Of a stretch of DNA of 46,870 nucleotides, positions 28,216 to 38,823 are shown one piece after another. Source of the stretch: Rhodocyclaceae bacterium (GTDB lineage: Bacteria > Pseudomonadota > Gammaproteobacteria > Burkholderiales > Rhodocyclaceae). Position 1 is the stretch's first letter. The number at the start of each line of letters is the position of its first letter. The DNA lies in the NCBI GenBank assembly GCA_020445945.1, contig JAGRFQ010000018.1, positions 4,089 to 50,958 of the forward strand, written 5' to 3'. The notes beneath the pieces are model-generated. The model made no database searches. It was not told the origin of the DNA and saw only the letters and a list, made by a program, of their open reading frames with translations. The position numbers were made by a program, and so were the translations under genes.

Positions 28216-29460
28216 TCACCGTTGGTGGCGCAGCGCGTCGACAACGTTCATGCGCGAGGCCTTCCATGCCGGAAAAATGCTCGCGGCAAGTGTTGTGACA
28301 ATCGCCAGGCTCAGCGCGTCGATGCTCAGTTCGGTCGATATCTGTATCTCGCCAAGGTAGCCGGTGGTCATGCCGGGTGGTGGTGGCATGGGAATGCCGA
28401 CCGCAGAGATGAGTTCGCCAAGCACGAGGCCAATGGCCGTGCCGCCGATACCGCCGACCACGCCGACCACGAGCCCTTCGAGAACAAACAGCCGCAAGAT
28501 GCTGCTGCGCCGAACGCCGAGGGCCATCGAGGTGCCGATTTCGTTGGTGCGCTCCATGACGGCCATGGTCATCGTGTTGGAGATGCTCAGAATGACGATG
28601 AGGGCGATGAGCAGCCGGACGATGCCGACCTGCTTGCCAAACAGCTCGACTGTCTTGTTGTAGAAGTCGGCCAGGTCGGTCCACGGAATGATCTCGAATT
28701 CTGCGGGATCGAGGTCCTGCCGGAAGCGGGTGACGGCGTCTGTTGTATGCTCCGTCTCGGCGAGCAAGATTGCCCATGACGTTGCGCCTTCGACGTCCAT
28801 CAGCGTTCTTGCCAGCGTGATGGGCGCCCGCAGCACGCTGTCGTCGTAGGCCTTGGCGACGGTGACGAAAATGCCCGCGACACGTGCCTCGACGGCGTTG
28901 ATGCGACCGTGTTGCGTTGTGGCGAGCAGTACCAGCGTGTCTCCGACATGTGCGTCGATGCTTGCCGCGAGCCCCTGTCCAAGCAGAAGCGAGTTTGGTG
29001 CGCTCTCGGTCAGGTCCTTGCCTTCGACGATGTTGATTTCGTCGGTGATCGGCGCCTCCTGGATCGGATCGATCCCCTCCCCGAGAAACGAGACGGTCGC
29101 GTCTGCTTTGCTCAGCAGACCGCTGAACGCAAGGCGGGGGGCAACGGTCTTCACGTCCGGGATGCGGCGGATTTGCTCGGCCTGCTGCGCAGCGGCGGGC
29201 AGAAGATGGTTGTAGGGGTCACCCAACCCTTCAGAAAAATAGCCCGGGCGCGTTATTTGTATATGTCCGAGCTGCGAATGAATGGTGGCTTCGCGCATAC
29301 TGACAAGGACCCAGTTGATGAAACCGCCGGCCAGCAAGAATGCAATCACGCCGCTACCGACGGTTGCCAGCGCGAGGAGCGAACGCCTCCGGTGGCGCAG
29401 CATGTTCCGCGTCGCGAGCTTGACATCCTGTATCAAAGAAGTGGAAGTAAGGCGCCACAT
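28216..29460 (-). CDS. FtsX/MacB-type ABC transporter permease (first)
   Basis: 414 residues. An N-terminal helix (SLLALATVGSGVIAFLLAGG) is followed by a periplasmic domain (about 55-290) and three helices with MERTNEIGTSMALGVRRSSI and FPAWKASRMNVVDALR at the C-terminus. It shares the motif GIPMPPPP between the last helices with its downstream partner, showing that the two are paralogues and likely form a heterodimer. It is the first gene of a leftward operon (permease, permease, acyltransferase) and is divergent from thiF across 68 bases. The ATPase must come from elsewhere. The substrate is unknown. Confidence 0.85.
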   Translation of the reverse strand: MWRLTSTSLIQDVKLATRNMLRHRRRSLLALATVGSGVIAFLLAGGFINWVLVSMREATIHSQLGHIQITRPGYFSEGLGDPYNHLLPAAAQQAEQIRRIPDVKTVAPRLAFSGLLSKADATVSFLGEGIDPIQEAPITDEINIVEGKDLTESAPNSLLLGQGLAASIDAHVGDTLVLLATTQHGRINAVEARVAGIFVTVAKAYDDSVLRAPITLARTLMDVEGATSWAILLAETEHTTDAVTRFRQDLDPAEFEIIPWTDLADFYNKTVELFGKQVGIVRLLIALIVILSISNTMTMAVMERTNEIGTSMALGVRRSSILRLFVLEGLVVGVVGGIGGTAIGLVLGELISAVGIPMPPPPGMTTGYLGEIQISTELSIDALSLAIVTTLAASIFPAWKASRMNVVDALRHQR

Positions 29461-29528
29461 GGTGGTGTTTTCATTGAATGGGCTTCCCTATGATAACGGC
29501 TTGGGGTCTAAGTAGTTGAGGGTTCCGA

Positions 29529-30416
29529 ATGGATATGGGCTTTGATTACAACACGGCGTTTTCCCGCAACATCGGCTGGGTTACAGAGGCGGAACAAGAC
29601 GCGCTGCGCCACAAAAAAGTGGCGATTGCAGGGCTCGGCGGCGTTGGCGGGAGCCATCTGCTGACCTTGGCGCGTCTGGGCGTTGGCGCGTTCAGCATTG
29701 CGGATTTCGACACCTTCGATGTCGTCAATTTCAACCGGCAGGCCGGCGCGATGGTGTCGACCTGCGGTCGCCCGAAGGTGGAAGTGCTGGCCGAGATGAG
29801 TCGTGATATCAACCCGTCAATCCGGCTCAATGCATTCCCGCAGGGCGTTACGCAAGAGAATCTGGCGGCGTTTCTGGACGGCGTTGACCTCTACGTGGAT
29901 GGCCTCGACTTCTTCGCATTCGATATACGGCGGGCCGTGTTTTCGGCATGTCATGAGATGGGCATTCCGGCGATTACCGCTGCGCCTTTGGGGTTGGGCG
30001 TCGCCTTCCTGTACTTTGACCCCGATGGAATGTCATTTGAGGAGTACTTCTGCATGGACGGTTGCGATGACGCAGAGATGGCGCTGCGTTTCATGCTCGG
30101 GTTGTCCCCGGCCATGCTTCAGCGCAACTATCTTGCCGACCCGTCCCGGGTTGATCTGGCAGGGCACAAAGGACCATCGAGTATCGCCGGATGCCAGCTA
30201 TGCGCCGGTGTCATCGCGGCCGAAGCCTTGAAGCTGTTGATCAATCGCGGCGACGTCATTGCCGCACCGCGCGGCTATCAGTTCGACGGCTACCGCAACC
30301 GGTTCACAAAAACCTGGCGGCCCGGCGGAAACCGCAACCCGCTGCAGCGCATTGGTTTGTGGGTGGCCCGGCGGCAGCTCGCCAAAATGCGTGGTGCCGC
30401 GAGGAGGGGGCAATGA
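29529..30416 (+). CDS. E1-like ThiF/MoeB-family adenylyltransferase
   Basis: 295 residues. The ATP-binding loop GLGGVGG (35-41) is followed by ADFDTFDVVNFNRQ (58-71), with the acidic residues and the Asn/Arg that E1-like enzymes use to bind ATP and magnesium. A C-terminal SIAGCQLCAGVIAAEALKLL (Cys222, Cys225) matches the family's late helix. Only one CxxC is present plus CMDGC near 176-180, so a classical zinc site is doubtful. The C-terminal 45 residues are basic. E1-like enzymes activate carboxylates, often the C-terminus of a ubiquitin-like protein. No ThiS, MoaD or other small carrier is encoded beside it, so it is not an ordinary thiamine or molybdopterin gene. It overlaps the next gene by ATGA. 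Confidence 0.85.
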   Translation: MDMGFDYNTAFSRNIGWVTEAEQDALRHKKVAIAGLGGVGGSHLLTLARLGVGAFSIADFDTFDVVNFNRQAGAMVSTCGRPKVEVLAEMSRDINPSIRLNAFPQGVTQENLAAFLDGVDLYVDGLDFFAFDIRRAVFSACHEMGIPAITAAPLGLGVAFLYFDPDGMSFEEYFCMDGCDDAEMALRFMLGLSPAMLQRNYLADPSRVDLAGHKGPSSIAGCQLCAGVIAAEALKLLINRGDVIAAPRGYQFDGYRNRFTKTWRPGGNRNPLQRIGLWVARRQLAKMRGAARRGQ

Positions 30417-31495
30417 GCCAACAGGAGACACTGCTCCGAATTCTCGAATTGGCGCGCTGGGCTCCGAGTGGGGATAACACGCAGCCGTGGCGGTTCGAGA
30501 TATGCGGCGATCTTCGCGTCGCTGTTCACGGGCTCGATACCAGCGATTGGTGTGTCTATGATTTTCGGGGGCACCCTAGCCACATGGCGCACGGGGCATT
30601 GCTTGAGACCATGCGTATTGCCGCAAGCGACGAGGGCTTGAAGATGCGCTGGTGCCTCCGTGAAGGGCAAGCGCAGAACGCGCCGATTTACGACGTCGAG
30701 TTCGAGCGCGATGGCAACATAACATCGGATCCATTGGTATCCTGCATTCGCCGCCGCGTCGTTCAGCGGCGACCGATGCGCACGACACCACTCACGCTCA
30801 GCCAGAGAGAAGCCCTTGCGAATGCCGCTGGGGACGACTACGAAGTCGATTTCCTGGAACGCCTGCCACAGCGCTGGGCGGTGGCGCGCGTCCTGTGGGG
30901 GAGTGCGTACCTGCGCTTGATCTGCCGCGAAGCATACGAGGTGCACCGACGGATCATCGAATGGGGCGTACAGCATAGCGAGGACAGAATTCCGGAAGCT
31001 GCCGTGGGTGTCGACGCGGCGACCGCGAAGTTGATGCGTTGGGCGATGGGAGACTGGAAGCGCGTTAGCTTCTTCAATCGCTACCTGATGGGCACTGTTG
31101 CGCCCAGGATCCAGCTGGACCTAATTCCAGCACTGGCATGTGCAGCGCATATCGTCATCAAACCCCGTTCGGGTTTGGACACGGCGGCCGACTTTGTTGC
31201 GCTGGGCTGCGCGATGCAACGCGTCTGGTTGACCGCCGCCCATATGGGCCTTCATATGCAGCCTGAAATGACGCCGGTCATCTTTCGCTGGTATGCGCGC
31301 ACTGGTGACCCCATTTCGCGCCAGGCAGAAGTTGAATCCGGTGTCCGCGATGTGGCGCGCGCATTCGAGACCCTTTTGGGCATCTCGGAATCTGACCCGG
31401 TCGGGTTTTTTTGCCGGATCGGTGTGTCACGGGGGCCGACTGCGCGTTCTTTGCGATTGCCGATTGATGATCTGATGCGGCAGCGAGCGGGCTAA
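30413..31495 (+). CDS. Nitroreductase-like FMN oxidoreductase (long form)
   Basis: 360 residues from ATG 30413, preceded by GAGGAGG and overlapping the thiF stop. The N-terminus LLRILELARWAPSGDNTQPW is the FMN-binding start of the nitroreductase fold. RRRVVQRRPMRTTPL and a later ALGCAMQRVWLTAAHMGLHM continue the fold. At 360 residues it is much longer than classical NfsB-type enzymes (about 200) and closer to the Acg-like group. The substrate is unknown. Translational coupling to the E1-like gene suggests the two act in sequence. I recall actinobacterial proteins annotated MoeY (Rv1355c) that combine ThiF and nitroreductase-like parts in one chain, which would support a joint function. Confidence 0.8.
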   Translation: MSQQETLLRILELARWAPSGDNTQPWRFEICGDLRVAVHGLDTSDWCVYDFRGHPSHMAHGALLETMRIAASDEGLKMRWCLREGQAQNAPIYDVEFERDGNITSDPLVSCIRRRVVQRRPMRTTPLTLSQREALANAAGDDYEVDFLERLPQRWAVARVLWGSAYLRLICREAYEVHRRIIEWGVQHSEDRIPEAAVGVDAATAKLMRWAMGDWKRVSFFNRYLMGTVAPRIQLDLIPALACAAHIVIKPRSGLDTAADFVALGCAMQRVWLTAAHMGLHMQPEMTPVIFRWYARTGDPISRQAEVESGVRDVARAFETLLGISESDPVGFFCRIGVSRGPTARSLRLPIDDLMRQRAG

Positions 31496-31499
31496 AGCG

Positions 31500-32714
31500 A
31501 TGGGTTCACGACCACTTCGCGTCCTTGTTTTTTGTGAAGGAGCAACGCTCGCACACATTACACGGCCGTTGGCATTGGCGGAATTGCTGCCAGATACCGA
31601 ATACGAGATTCACTTGGCTATCCCATCGTCTTTTGAGTGGGTCGCGCAAAAATTTGTTGGGACCAGGCACTACATTGAATGTCAGTCCAGTGAAGTTTTT
31701 GCGCGACGATTAGCCAAAGGTGCTCCCCTGTATGACTATGAGACGTTGGTCGGCTATGTTACCGACGATCTGGCGCTGATCTCCCGTGTTGTGCCCGATG
31801 CGGTTGTTGGCGATTTCCGCATTTCTCTGTCGGTCAGTGCGCGGCTTGCGCGAATTCCTTATCTTGCGATTTCTGATGCCTATTGGTCATCCGCGCACCC
31901 AACGCGTATGCCGATGCCCGTATTGCCGGGCACCGCGCGTGTACCGTTGGCGCTCAGTGGAGCCATTTTCAAGCTGCTGGCTCCTGCGGTAGTCAAGCTC
32001 CACACCTGGCCAATGAGCCAACTTCGAAAGAAATTCTCTCTCCCGCCACTGAGTGAAGGGCTGTCGCAGGTTTACCAAGATTCGGATTGCACGATGTTTG
32101 CAAATATCCCGTCCCTCTTTCCCGATGTAGTCTCTATCAACGAGGGGCGATTTGTTGGCCCGCTGTCCTATGCGCTGCCATGTGAGGTGCCGGACTGGTG
32201 GGACAGCATCCCTCCGCGTGAAGAGTGTACGTTTATTTGTTTGGGAAGTTCCGGCGACATTGGGGCATTGCAGTGTTTGACCGACGCGGTTTGCGCTTCT
32301 GGAAAGGCGGCGATTGTGGCGACTGCAGGGCGCGCGCATCTGCCGCATGCGCCCGAAAGGCGCAGGTACGTTGCGGATTATCTCCCAGGCGAAATCGCAT
32401 GCCGCGCAGCGTCACTGGTGATCTCCAACGGTGGAAGTCCGATGAGTCAATTAGCGCTGTCTTGTGGTGTTCCTGTGCTTGGCGTCCCAACCAATATGGA
32501 TCAGTTCCTCTGCATGTCGGCGATTGAGCGGGCTGGCATGGGCGCGTTAGTTCGTTCGGATCGGTGTTCTGCCGCAACGATCGGTGCGGCGCTCAGGCGC
32601 TTTTCCGCTTCGCCAGATCTGGCTCAACATGCGGCGACGGTGTATCGAGAGATGGATCGCGCTGCGTGTTACGCAAACCTTCACGCATCCATTGCTTCGC
32701 TGTGCGCTCAGTAG
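31500..32714 (+). CDS. GT-B glycosyltransferase (UGT/MGT-like)
   Basis: 404 residues. The N-terminal Rossmann-like domain starts LRVLVFCEGATLAHITRPLA. The C-terminal domain has the nucleotide-sugar-binding region SNGGSPMSQLALSCGVPVLG followed by PTNMDQFLCMSAIERAGMGA, the family 1 pattern with His replaced by Asn at the first position. There is no signal peptide. Such enzymes glycosylate small molecules, polyketides or lipids. It follows the nitroreductase-like gene by 4 bases. Base composition is visibly lower in G+C than its neighbours (28 of 60 in row 31621-31680), a possible sign of transfer. Donor and acceptor are unknown. Confidence 0.8.
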   Translation: MGSRPLRVLVFCEGATLAHITRPLALAELLPDTEYEIHLAIPSSFEWVAQKFVGTRHYIECQSSEVFARRLAKGAPLYDYETLVGYVTDDLALISRVVPDAVVGDFRISLSVSARLARIPYLAISDAYWSSAHPTRMPMPVLPGTARVPLALSGAIFKLLAPAVVKLHTWPMSQLRKKFSLPPLSEGLSQVYQDSDCTMFANIPSLFPDVVSINEGRFVGPLSYALPCEVPDWWDSIPPREECTFICLGSSGDIGALQCLTDAVCASGKAAIVATAGRAHLPHAPERRRYVADYLPGEIACRAASLVISNGGSPMSQLALSCGVPVLGVPTNMDQFLCMSAIERAGMGALVRSDRCSAATIGAALRRFSASPDLAQHAATVYREMDRAACYANLHASIASLCAQ

Positions 32715-32806
32715 GGCACGCGCTGGCAGGGGTGGGTGCGTGGTAGGAGGCAGTATTTCATGTGCGCGCTGCTTCTGGCTTTGAGCAGTGCGAGAGCCAA
32801 GGCAGA

Positions 32807-32838
32807 ACAAAGCCCCGGCCAGAAAGCCGGGGCTTTGT
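32807..32838. terminator. Bidirectional intrinsic terminator
   Basis: A perfect 13-bp stem ACAAAGCCCCGGC/GCCGGGGCTTTGT with a 6-base loop stands between two converging genes, the glycosyltransferase and the PEP-CTERM gene. The stem's A-run and T-run flanks let it work on both strands. Confidence 0.85.
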
Positions 32839-32911
32839 CAGCAGTCTGTAGCCCGCTACGAAGAAGGGCTTCAGGGTAACCGGCCAGATGCGCCGATTAC
32901 ACGACCACGTG

Positions 32912-33898
32912 TTACGACTTTTTGCGACGGACGGCGCCCGCTGCAAGAAGACCAAGGCCAACGAGTGCCATCGAGGTTGGCTCCGGTACCGGGAAGGCCG
33001 TTGTTGCACGGGTCTGGAACATGGTGTTGGTACCATTTACACCGTTGAAGCTGCCAATCGTGCCAAAGTCACTCGCAACGCCGCAGCCATTGGCAATGCC
33101 ATTGCCCGCGCCGGTGAAGTAAGCCGCGCCATCCCAGAAGCAGCTGGACGGATCCGTTTGCTGGTAAGGCAAATTCTGGAAGGTGTCCGTGACGATGTTC
33201 AGGGTCAGGAAGCTCAGGTCGGTGAGGAAATAGGTGTTGTCAAAGCTGTCGACCGTCACCGTGATGCTGCCGCCGCCCGTCCCCGAAACGGTCTTGTAGT
33301 CCGTATAGTTATTGGCGTTGAACTGATCCAGATCGTTATTCGGGTTGGCCGCCGAACTGTTGAAGCTTGTCTGGCCCGCGCCGGTCAAGGCGTTGAAATC
33401 CGCTATGGTACCGCTCAGGATCTTGATGGCGCCGCCATCCCCATTGAATCCCTTGCCCGACAGGTTCAGCGACGCGTCGCCGCCAACCCAGATTTCAAAA
33501 AAACTGGAGGCGCTGTTGGTGGTGCGGAAAACGCGGTTGCTTGAAGAGCCCGCGTCGGATGCGGTCGTGACCACTTCGTCAAAACCGAACACATAGGTCC
33601 AGTTGGCGGGGTTGGTGGCGACAAAGATATTGTTGCCATTCGCGTCGTTGAAGCCTTGCAATGCCGCATGGCCATAGGTACGGATGGTGTCGCCGGTAGC
33701 CGTGCCATTCACCGTACCGTTCGTCGTTTGCAGGGGGGTGGAGATGGCGTTGCCATTGTTCCAGCCCAAGGCTGAAACGTCGATCGCGTCGACGCCGCCA
33801 GCTCCATCCGGGTCGATCAAAAGGGCGTGGGCACTCCCTGCAGCCATGATGCCGGTGCTGGCGACTGCGAGGGCGATGAGAGATTTCTTGATGGTCAT
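32912..33898 (-). CDS. PEP-CTERM sorting domain protein
   Basis: 328 residues. Sec signal peptide (KKSLIALAVASTGIMAAGSA, cleavage near residue 25). The mature part is rich in Asn, Gly, Thr and Ser, as is usual for secreted surface proteins of this class. The last 25 residues are a complete PEP-CTERM tail: VPEP, a hydrophobic helix and RRKK at the end. Family knowledge: exosortase (XrtA/EpsH type) cleaves at the PEP motif and the protein goes to the surface or matrix. The central domain is not recognised and contains only two Cys (SSCFW and NGCGV). A sigma-54-type promoter and an IHF-type site precede it. AAGGAA serves as ribosome binding site. Members of this class are implicated in flocs and biofilm. 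Confidence 0.92.
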   Translation of the reverse strand: MTIKKSLIALAVASTGIMAAGSAHALLIDPDGAGGVDAIDVSALGWNNGNAISTPLQTTNGTVNGTATGDTIRTYGHAALQGFNDANGNNIFVATNPANWTYVFGFDEVVTTASDAGSSSNRVFRTTNSASSFFEIWVGGDASLNLSGKGFNGDGGAIKILSGTIADFNALTGAGQTSFNSSAANPNNDLDQFNANNYTDYKTVSGTGGGSITVTVDSFDNTYFLTDLSFLTLNIVTDTFQNLPYQQTDPSSCFWDGAAYFTGAGNGIANGCGVASDFGTIGSFNGVNGTNTMFQTRATTAFPVPEPTSMALVGLGLLAAGAVRRKKS

Positions 33899-33936
33899 TT
33901 GAGTTCCTTTGTATCAAGGTGGTTGCGCCCATCATA

Positions 33937-33954
33937 TAGCACGCTCTGTGCCAA
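33937..33954 (-). promoter_or_regulatory. Sigma-54 (-24/-12) promoter of the PEP-CTERM gene
   Basis: On the minus strand TTGGCACAGAGCGTGCTA matches the -24/-12 consensus TTGGCAC-N5-TTGCA, with the invariant GG and GC at the required spacing and G for T at the start of the -12 box. Transcription would begin near 33928, giving a leader of about 30 bases to ATG 33898. The sigma-54 activator PrsR encoded at 10048-11409 is the expected partner. Confidence 0.75.
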
Positions 33955-33972
33955 TTTTTATTTTGTTATTAA

Positions 33973-33985
33973 AATCAATGTGTTG
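33973..33985 (+). promoter_or_regulatory. IHF consensus site
   Basis: AATCAATGTGTTG matches the IHF consensus WATCAANNNNTTR at every fixed position. It lies about 45-58 bases upstream of the predicted sigma-54 start, in an AT-rich stretch. IHF commonly bends DNA there to bring a distant activator to sigma-54 polymerase. Confidence 0.55.
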
Positions 33986-34069
33986 ATCGATTGAGTTGAG
34001 CCGCAAATCCTTGATGTGTAAAGAATGTCGACAGCTCTTTCGGGCCGGCGGCTGGTGCATCTTGTTGCG

Positions 34070-36336
<2,267 letters not shown>

Positions 36337-36600
36337 TTATTCGGCGACCGGAACGATCGAAACGGTGCGACGCTTGTTCGCGCCCTTGATCGTGAATTCT
36401 ACCGTGCCGTCTTTGAGCGCGAACAAGGTGTGATCCTTGCCGATGCCAACGTTGTCGCCGGGGTGGAATTCGGTGCCGCGCTGGCGTACGAGGATGTTGC
36501 CCGCGGGAACGAGCTGACCGCCGTAACGCTTGACGCCGAGTCGTTTGGATTCTGAATCGCGGCCGTTGCGAGAACTGCCGCCGGCTTTTTTGTGTGCCAT
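36337..36600 (-). CDS. rpmA: 50S ribosomal protein L27
   Basis: 87 residues, full length. It starts [20 protein letters not shown], the conserved L27 N-terminal arm that reaches the peptidyl transferase centre. [20 protein letters not shown] is the core. There is no cleavable N-terminal extension of the Firmicutes type. It lies 15 bases downstream of rplU on the same strand. Confidence 0.98.
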   Translation of the reverse strand: MAHKKAGGSSRNGRDSESKRLGVKRYGGQLVPAGNILVRQRGTEFHPGDNVGIGKDHTLFALKDGTVEFTIKGANKRRTVSIVPVAE

Positions 36601-36615
36601 GACGTACTCTCCTGA

Positions 36616-36927
36616 TTAGGCCGAAATCGCCTCGATGCGAAGTTCGGTGTAGTTCTGACGGTGGCCTTGATGCTTGATGTAGTGCTTGCGACGACGCATC
36701 TTGAAGATCTTGACCTTGTCGTGGCGACCCTGCGAAAGCACGGTGGCTTTCACCGTGGCGCCGTCAACCACGGGCGTGCCGATTTTCACCGACTCGCCTT
36801 CCCCGACCATCAGAATCTGATCGAGCGTGATTTCCGAGCCCACTTCTACCGGCATCTGTTCTACCTTGATCTTTTGGCCGGCGGACACGCGATACTGCTT
36901 GCCCCCGGTTTTTATGACCGCATACAT
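36616..36927 (-). CDS. rplU: 50S ribosomal protein L21
   Basis: 103 residues, full length. It starts [20 protein letters not shown] and ends with the 23S rRNA-binding segment [20 protein letters not shown]. It is the first gene of the rplU-rpmA-obgE-proB block. Only 57 bases separate it from the end of the SulP gene on the same strand, so its promoter must be in that gap or within the SulP 3' end. Confidence 0.98.
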   Translation of the reverse strand: MYAVIKTGGKQYRVSAGQKIKVEQMPVEVGSEITLDQILMVGEGESVKIGTPVVDGATVKATVLSQGRHDKVKIFKMRRRKHYIKHQGHRQNYTELRIEAISA

Positions 36928-36984
36928 GTGGTGTGCTCCAGTTAATCGGAAAATTGCGCGAAACAGGAGATTTTAGTCACCCCT

Positions 36985-38664
36985 TCATGTCTTGTCAAAG
37001 TGTTTGTGCGCTTCGAGCAGCGCGTCGATGGCGGCCTGCTCGTGGCGGTAGTGAGCGTGCGCAGCCAAGGTATGCCACTGGCCGTCGCGTTCGAGGCGGT
37101 CGATGACCTGCTTCTTGAGCCCGCACAGGGCGAGGGCCTGTCCGTCGGCGCTCAGCCGGGCGGTGGCGGCGCGCAGGGCGTCGAGGCCGGTGGCGTCGAT
37201 CGCGTTGATGCCCGCGGCCGACAGCAGCACCACGCGCACGCCGGGCTGGGCCTGGCGGGCCCAGTTGACCGCTTCGGTGAAGCGGGCCGCGTTGACGAAA
37301 TGCAGCGGTCCGTCAAAACGCAGCACCACCAGGGCAGGGTGCGGATGCGCGAGGCCGAAGCGGTCGAGGTCGCGGTAGGTGGCGTCGGGGTGCAGGCCGA
37401 GCAGGGCCACGCGGGGCTTCATGCTGCGCCAGATTAACAGCGACAGCGACAGCAGCAGACCGGTGAGAATGCCGTTCTGCAGCCGCGGGGCGAAGACCAG
37501 CGTGGCGACGAAGGTGGCGGTGGCGGCGAGGCCGTCGTCGGCGTCGATGCGCCATGCGCGGCGGAGGGTGTGGAAGTCGAGCAGGCGGACGATGGCGTGG
37601 ACGATGATCGCCGCCAGCACCGCATTGGGCAGGTGATACAGGGTGTGCGACAGACTCAGCGTGGCGGCGACAAGCACCGCGACGGCGATGACTTGGGCCA
37701 TACCGCTGCGCGCACCGGCGCTGTAGCTGAGCGCCGAGCGCGAGAACGAACCGCTGGTGGGCAGGGTGTTGGAGAAGGCCGCGGCCAGTTTGGCGAGGCC
37801 CTGGCCGATCAGCTCCTGATTCTCGTCCCAGCTCTGGCGGGTGCGTTCGGCAATCGGTTTGCAGCTCGACGCCGCTTCAAGAAAGCTCACCAGCGCCAGT
37901 ACGAATGCCGCCGGCAGCAGGCCGCTGAGCTGCGACCAGGCCGGCAGCGCCGGCAGCGACAGTGGCGGCAGGGTGGCCGGAATGTGGCCGACCACCGCGC
38001 CGCCGAGGCTTTCGAAACCGGTGTGCGCAGACACGAGCGTGCCGACCACCGCGACGATGAGCACCCCGGGCCAGCGCGGTGCGAACCGGGCGAACGCGAT
38101 CAGGGTGGCGAGGCTCAGTCCGCCGAAGGCGAGGGTCGGCAGGTGCGGCGCGCTCAGTGCCTGGCCGATGCGCGCGATCTCGTCGGAGATCGCAGCGGCG
38201 TGCGGTCCGCGGATGCCGAGCAGCGCGGGCAGTTGCGACAGGCAGATCAGCAGTGCCGCTGCGTTGATGAACCCCGCGAACACCGGACGCGACAGCAGGT
38301 TGAGCACCCAGCCCTGACGCAGCGCGCCGAGCGCGAGCTGGATGAGGCCGGCGAGCAGCGCCAGCAGCACCCCGAGCGCGATGAAGGCTTCGCTGCCGGG
38401 GGCGGCAAAGGGCGCGATGCTGGCCGCGGTGAGCATGCCGGTGAGCGCCACCGGCCCGGTCGACAATTGCGCCGAGCTGCCGAACAGGGCTGCCACCAGA
38501 GAGGGCAGCATCGCCGCGTAGAGCCCGTAGTGGGCGGGAAAGCCGGCCAGCTGGGCGTAGGCCAGCGACTGCGGAATCATCACCAGCGCCACGCTGACGC
38601 CGGCGAGGAGGTCGCCGCGCAGGCTGTCGCGCGTGAGCTGGTGGCGCCAGCGGAGAAAGGGCAA
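36985..38664 (-). CDS. SulP family anion transporter with STAS domain
   Basis: 559 residues. About 10-12 membrane segments (from residue 20 to 400) start with GDLLAGVSVALVMIPQSLAY and HYGLYAAMLPSLVAALFGSS, typical of SulP carriers. The cytoplasmic STAS domain (about 430-545) has LRFDGPLHFVNAARFTEAV and AIDATGLDAL, the conserved STAS loop. Substrates of the family include sulfate, bicarbonate and dicarboxylates; sequence alone does not decide. There is no fused carbonic anhydrase. It is divergent from the GntR gene and probably monocistronic. Confidence 0.9.
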   Translation of the reverse strand: MPFLRWRHQLTRDSLRGDLLAGVSVALVMIPQSLAYAQLAGFPAHYGLYAAMLPSLVAALFGSSAQLSTGPVALTGMLTAASIAPFAAPGSEAFIALGVLLALLAGLIQLALGALRQGWVLNLLSRPVFAGFINAAALLICLSQLPALLGIRGPHAAAISDEIARIGQALSAPHLPTLAFGGLSLATLIAFARFAPRWPGVLIVAVVGTLVSAHTGFESLGGAVVGHIPATLPPLSLPALPAWSQLSGLLPAAFVLALVSFLEAASSCKPIAERTRQSWDENQELIGQGLAKLAAAFSNTLPTSGSFSRSALSYSAGARSGMAQVIAVAVLVAATLSLSHTLYHLPNAVLAAIIVHAIVRLLDFHTLRRAWRIDADDGLAATATFVATLVFAPRLQNGILTGLLLSLSLLIWRSMKPRVALLGLHPDATYRDLDRFGLAHPHPALVVLRFDGPLHFVNAARFTEAVNWARQAQPGVRVVLLSAAGINAIDATGLDALRAATARLSADGQALALCGLKKQVIDRLERDGQWHTLAAHAHYRHEQAAIDALLEAHKHFDKT

Positions 38665-38823
38665 TAGGCGGTCGAGAATGACGGGGTGTCCGGAATGGCG
38701 TGGAGGGCTGGTCGAGGAATGTTAGCAAAACCTGTTATTTAAGCCCTATTGAATTCGAGTCGGGTGCATGCGGGTTTTCCGTAATTGGCGCGTTGCCGCA
38801 AGCATTTTATGATCGCTGTTAAC

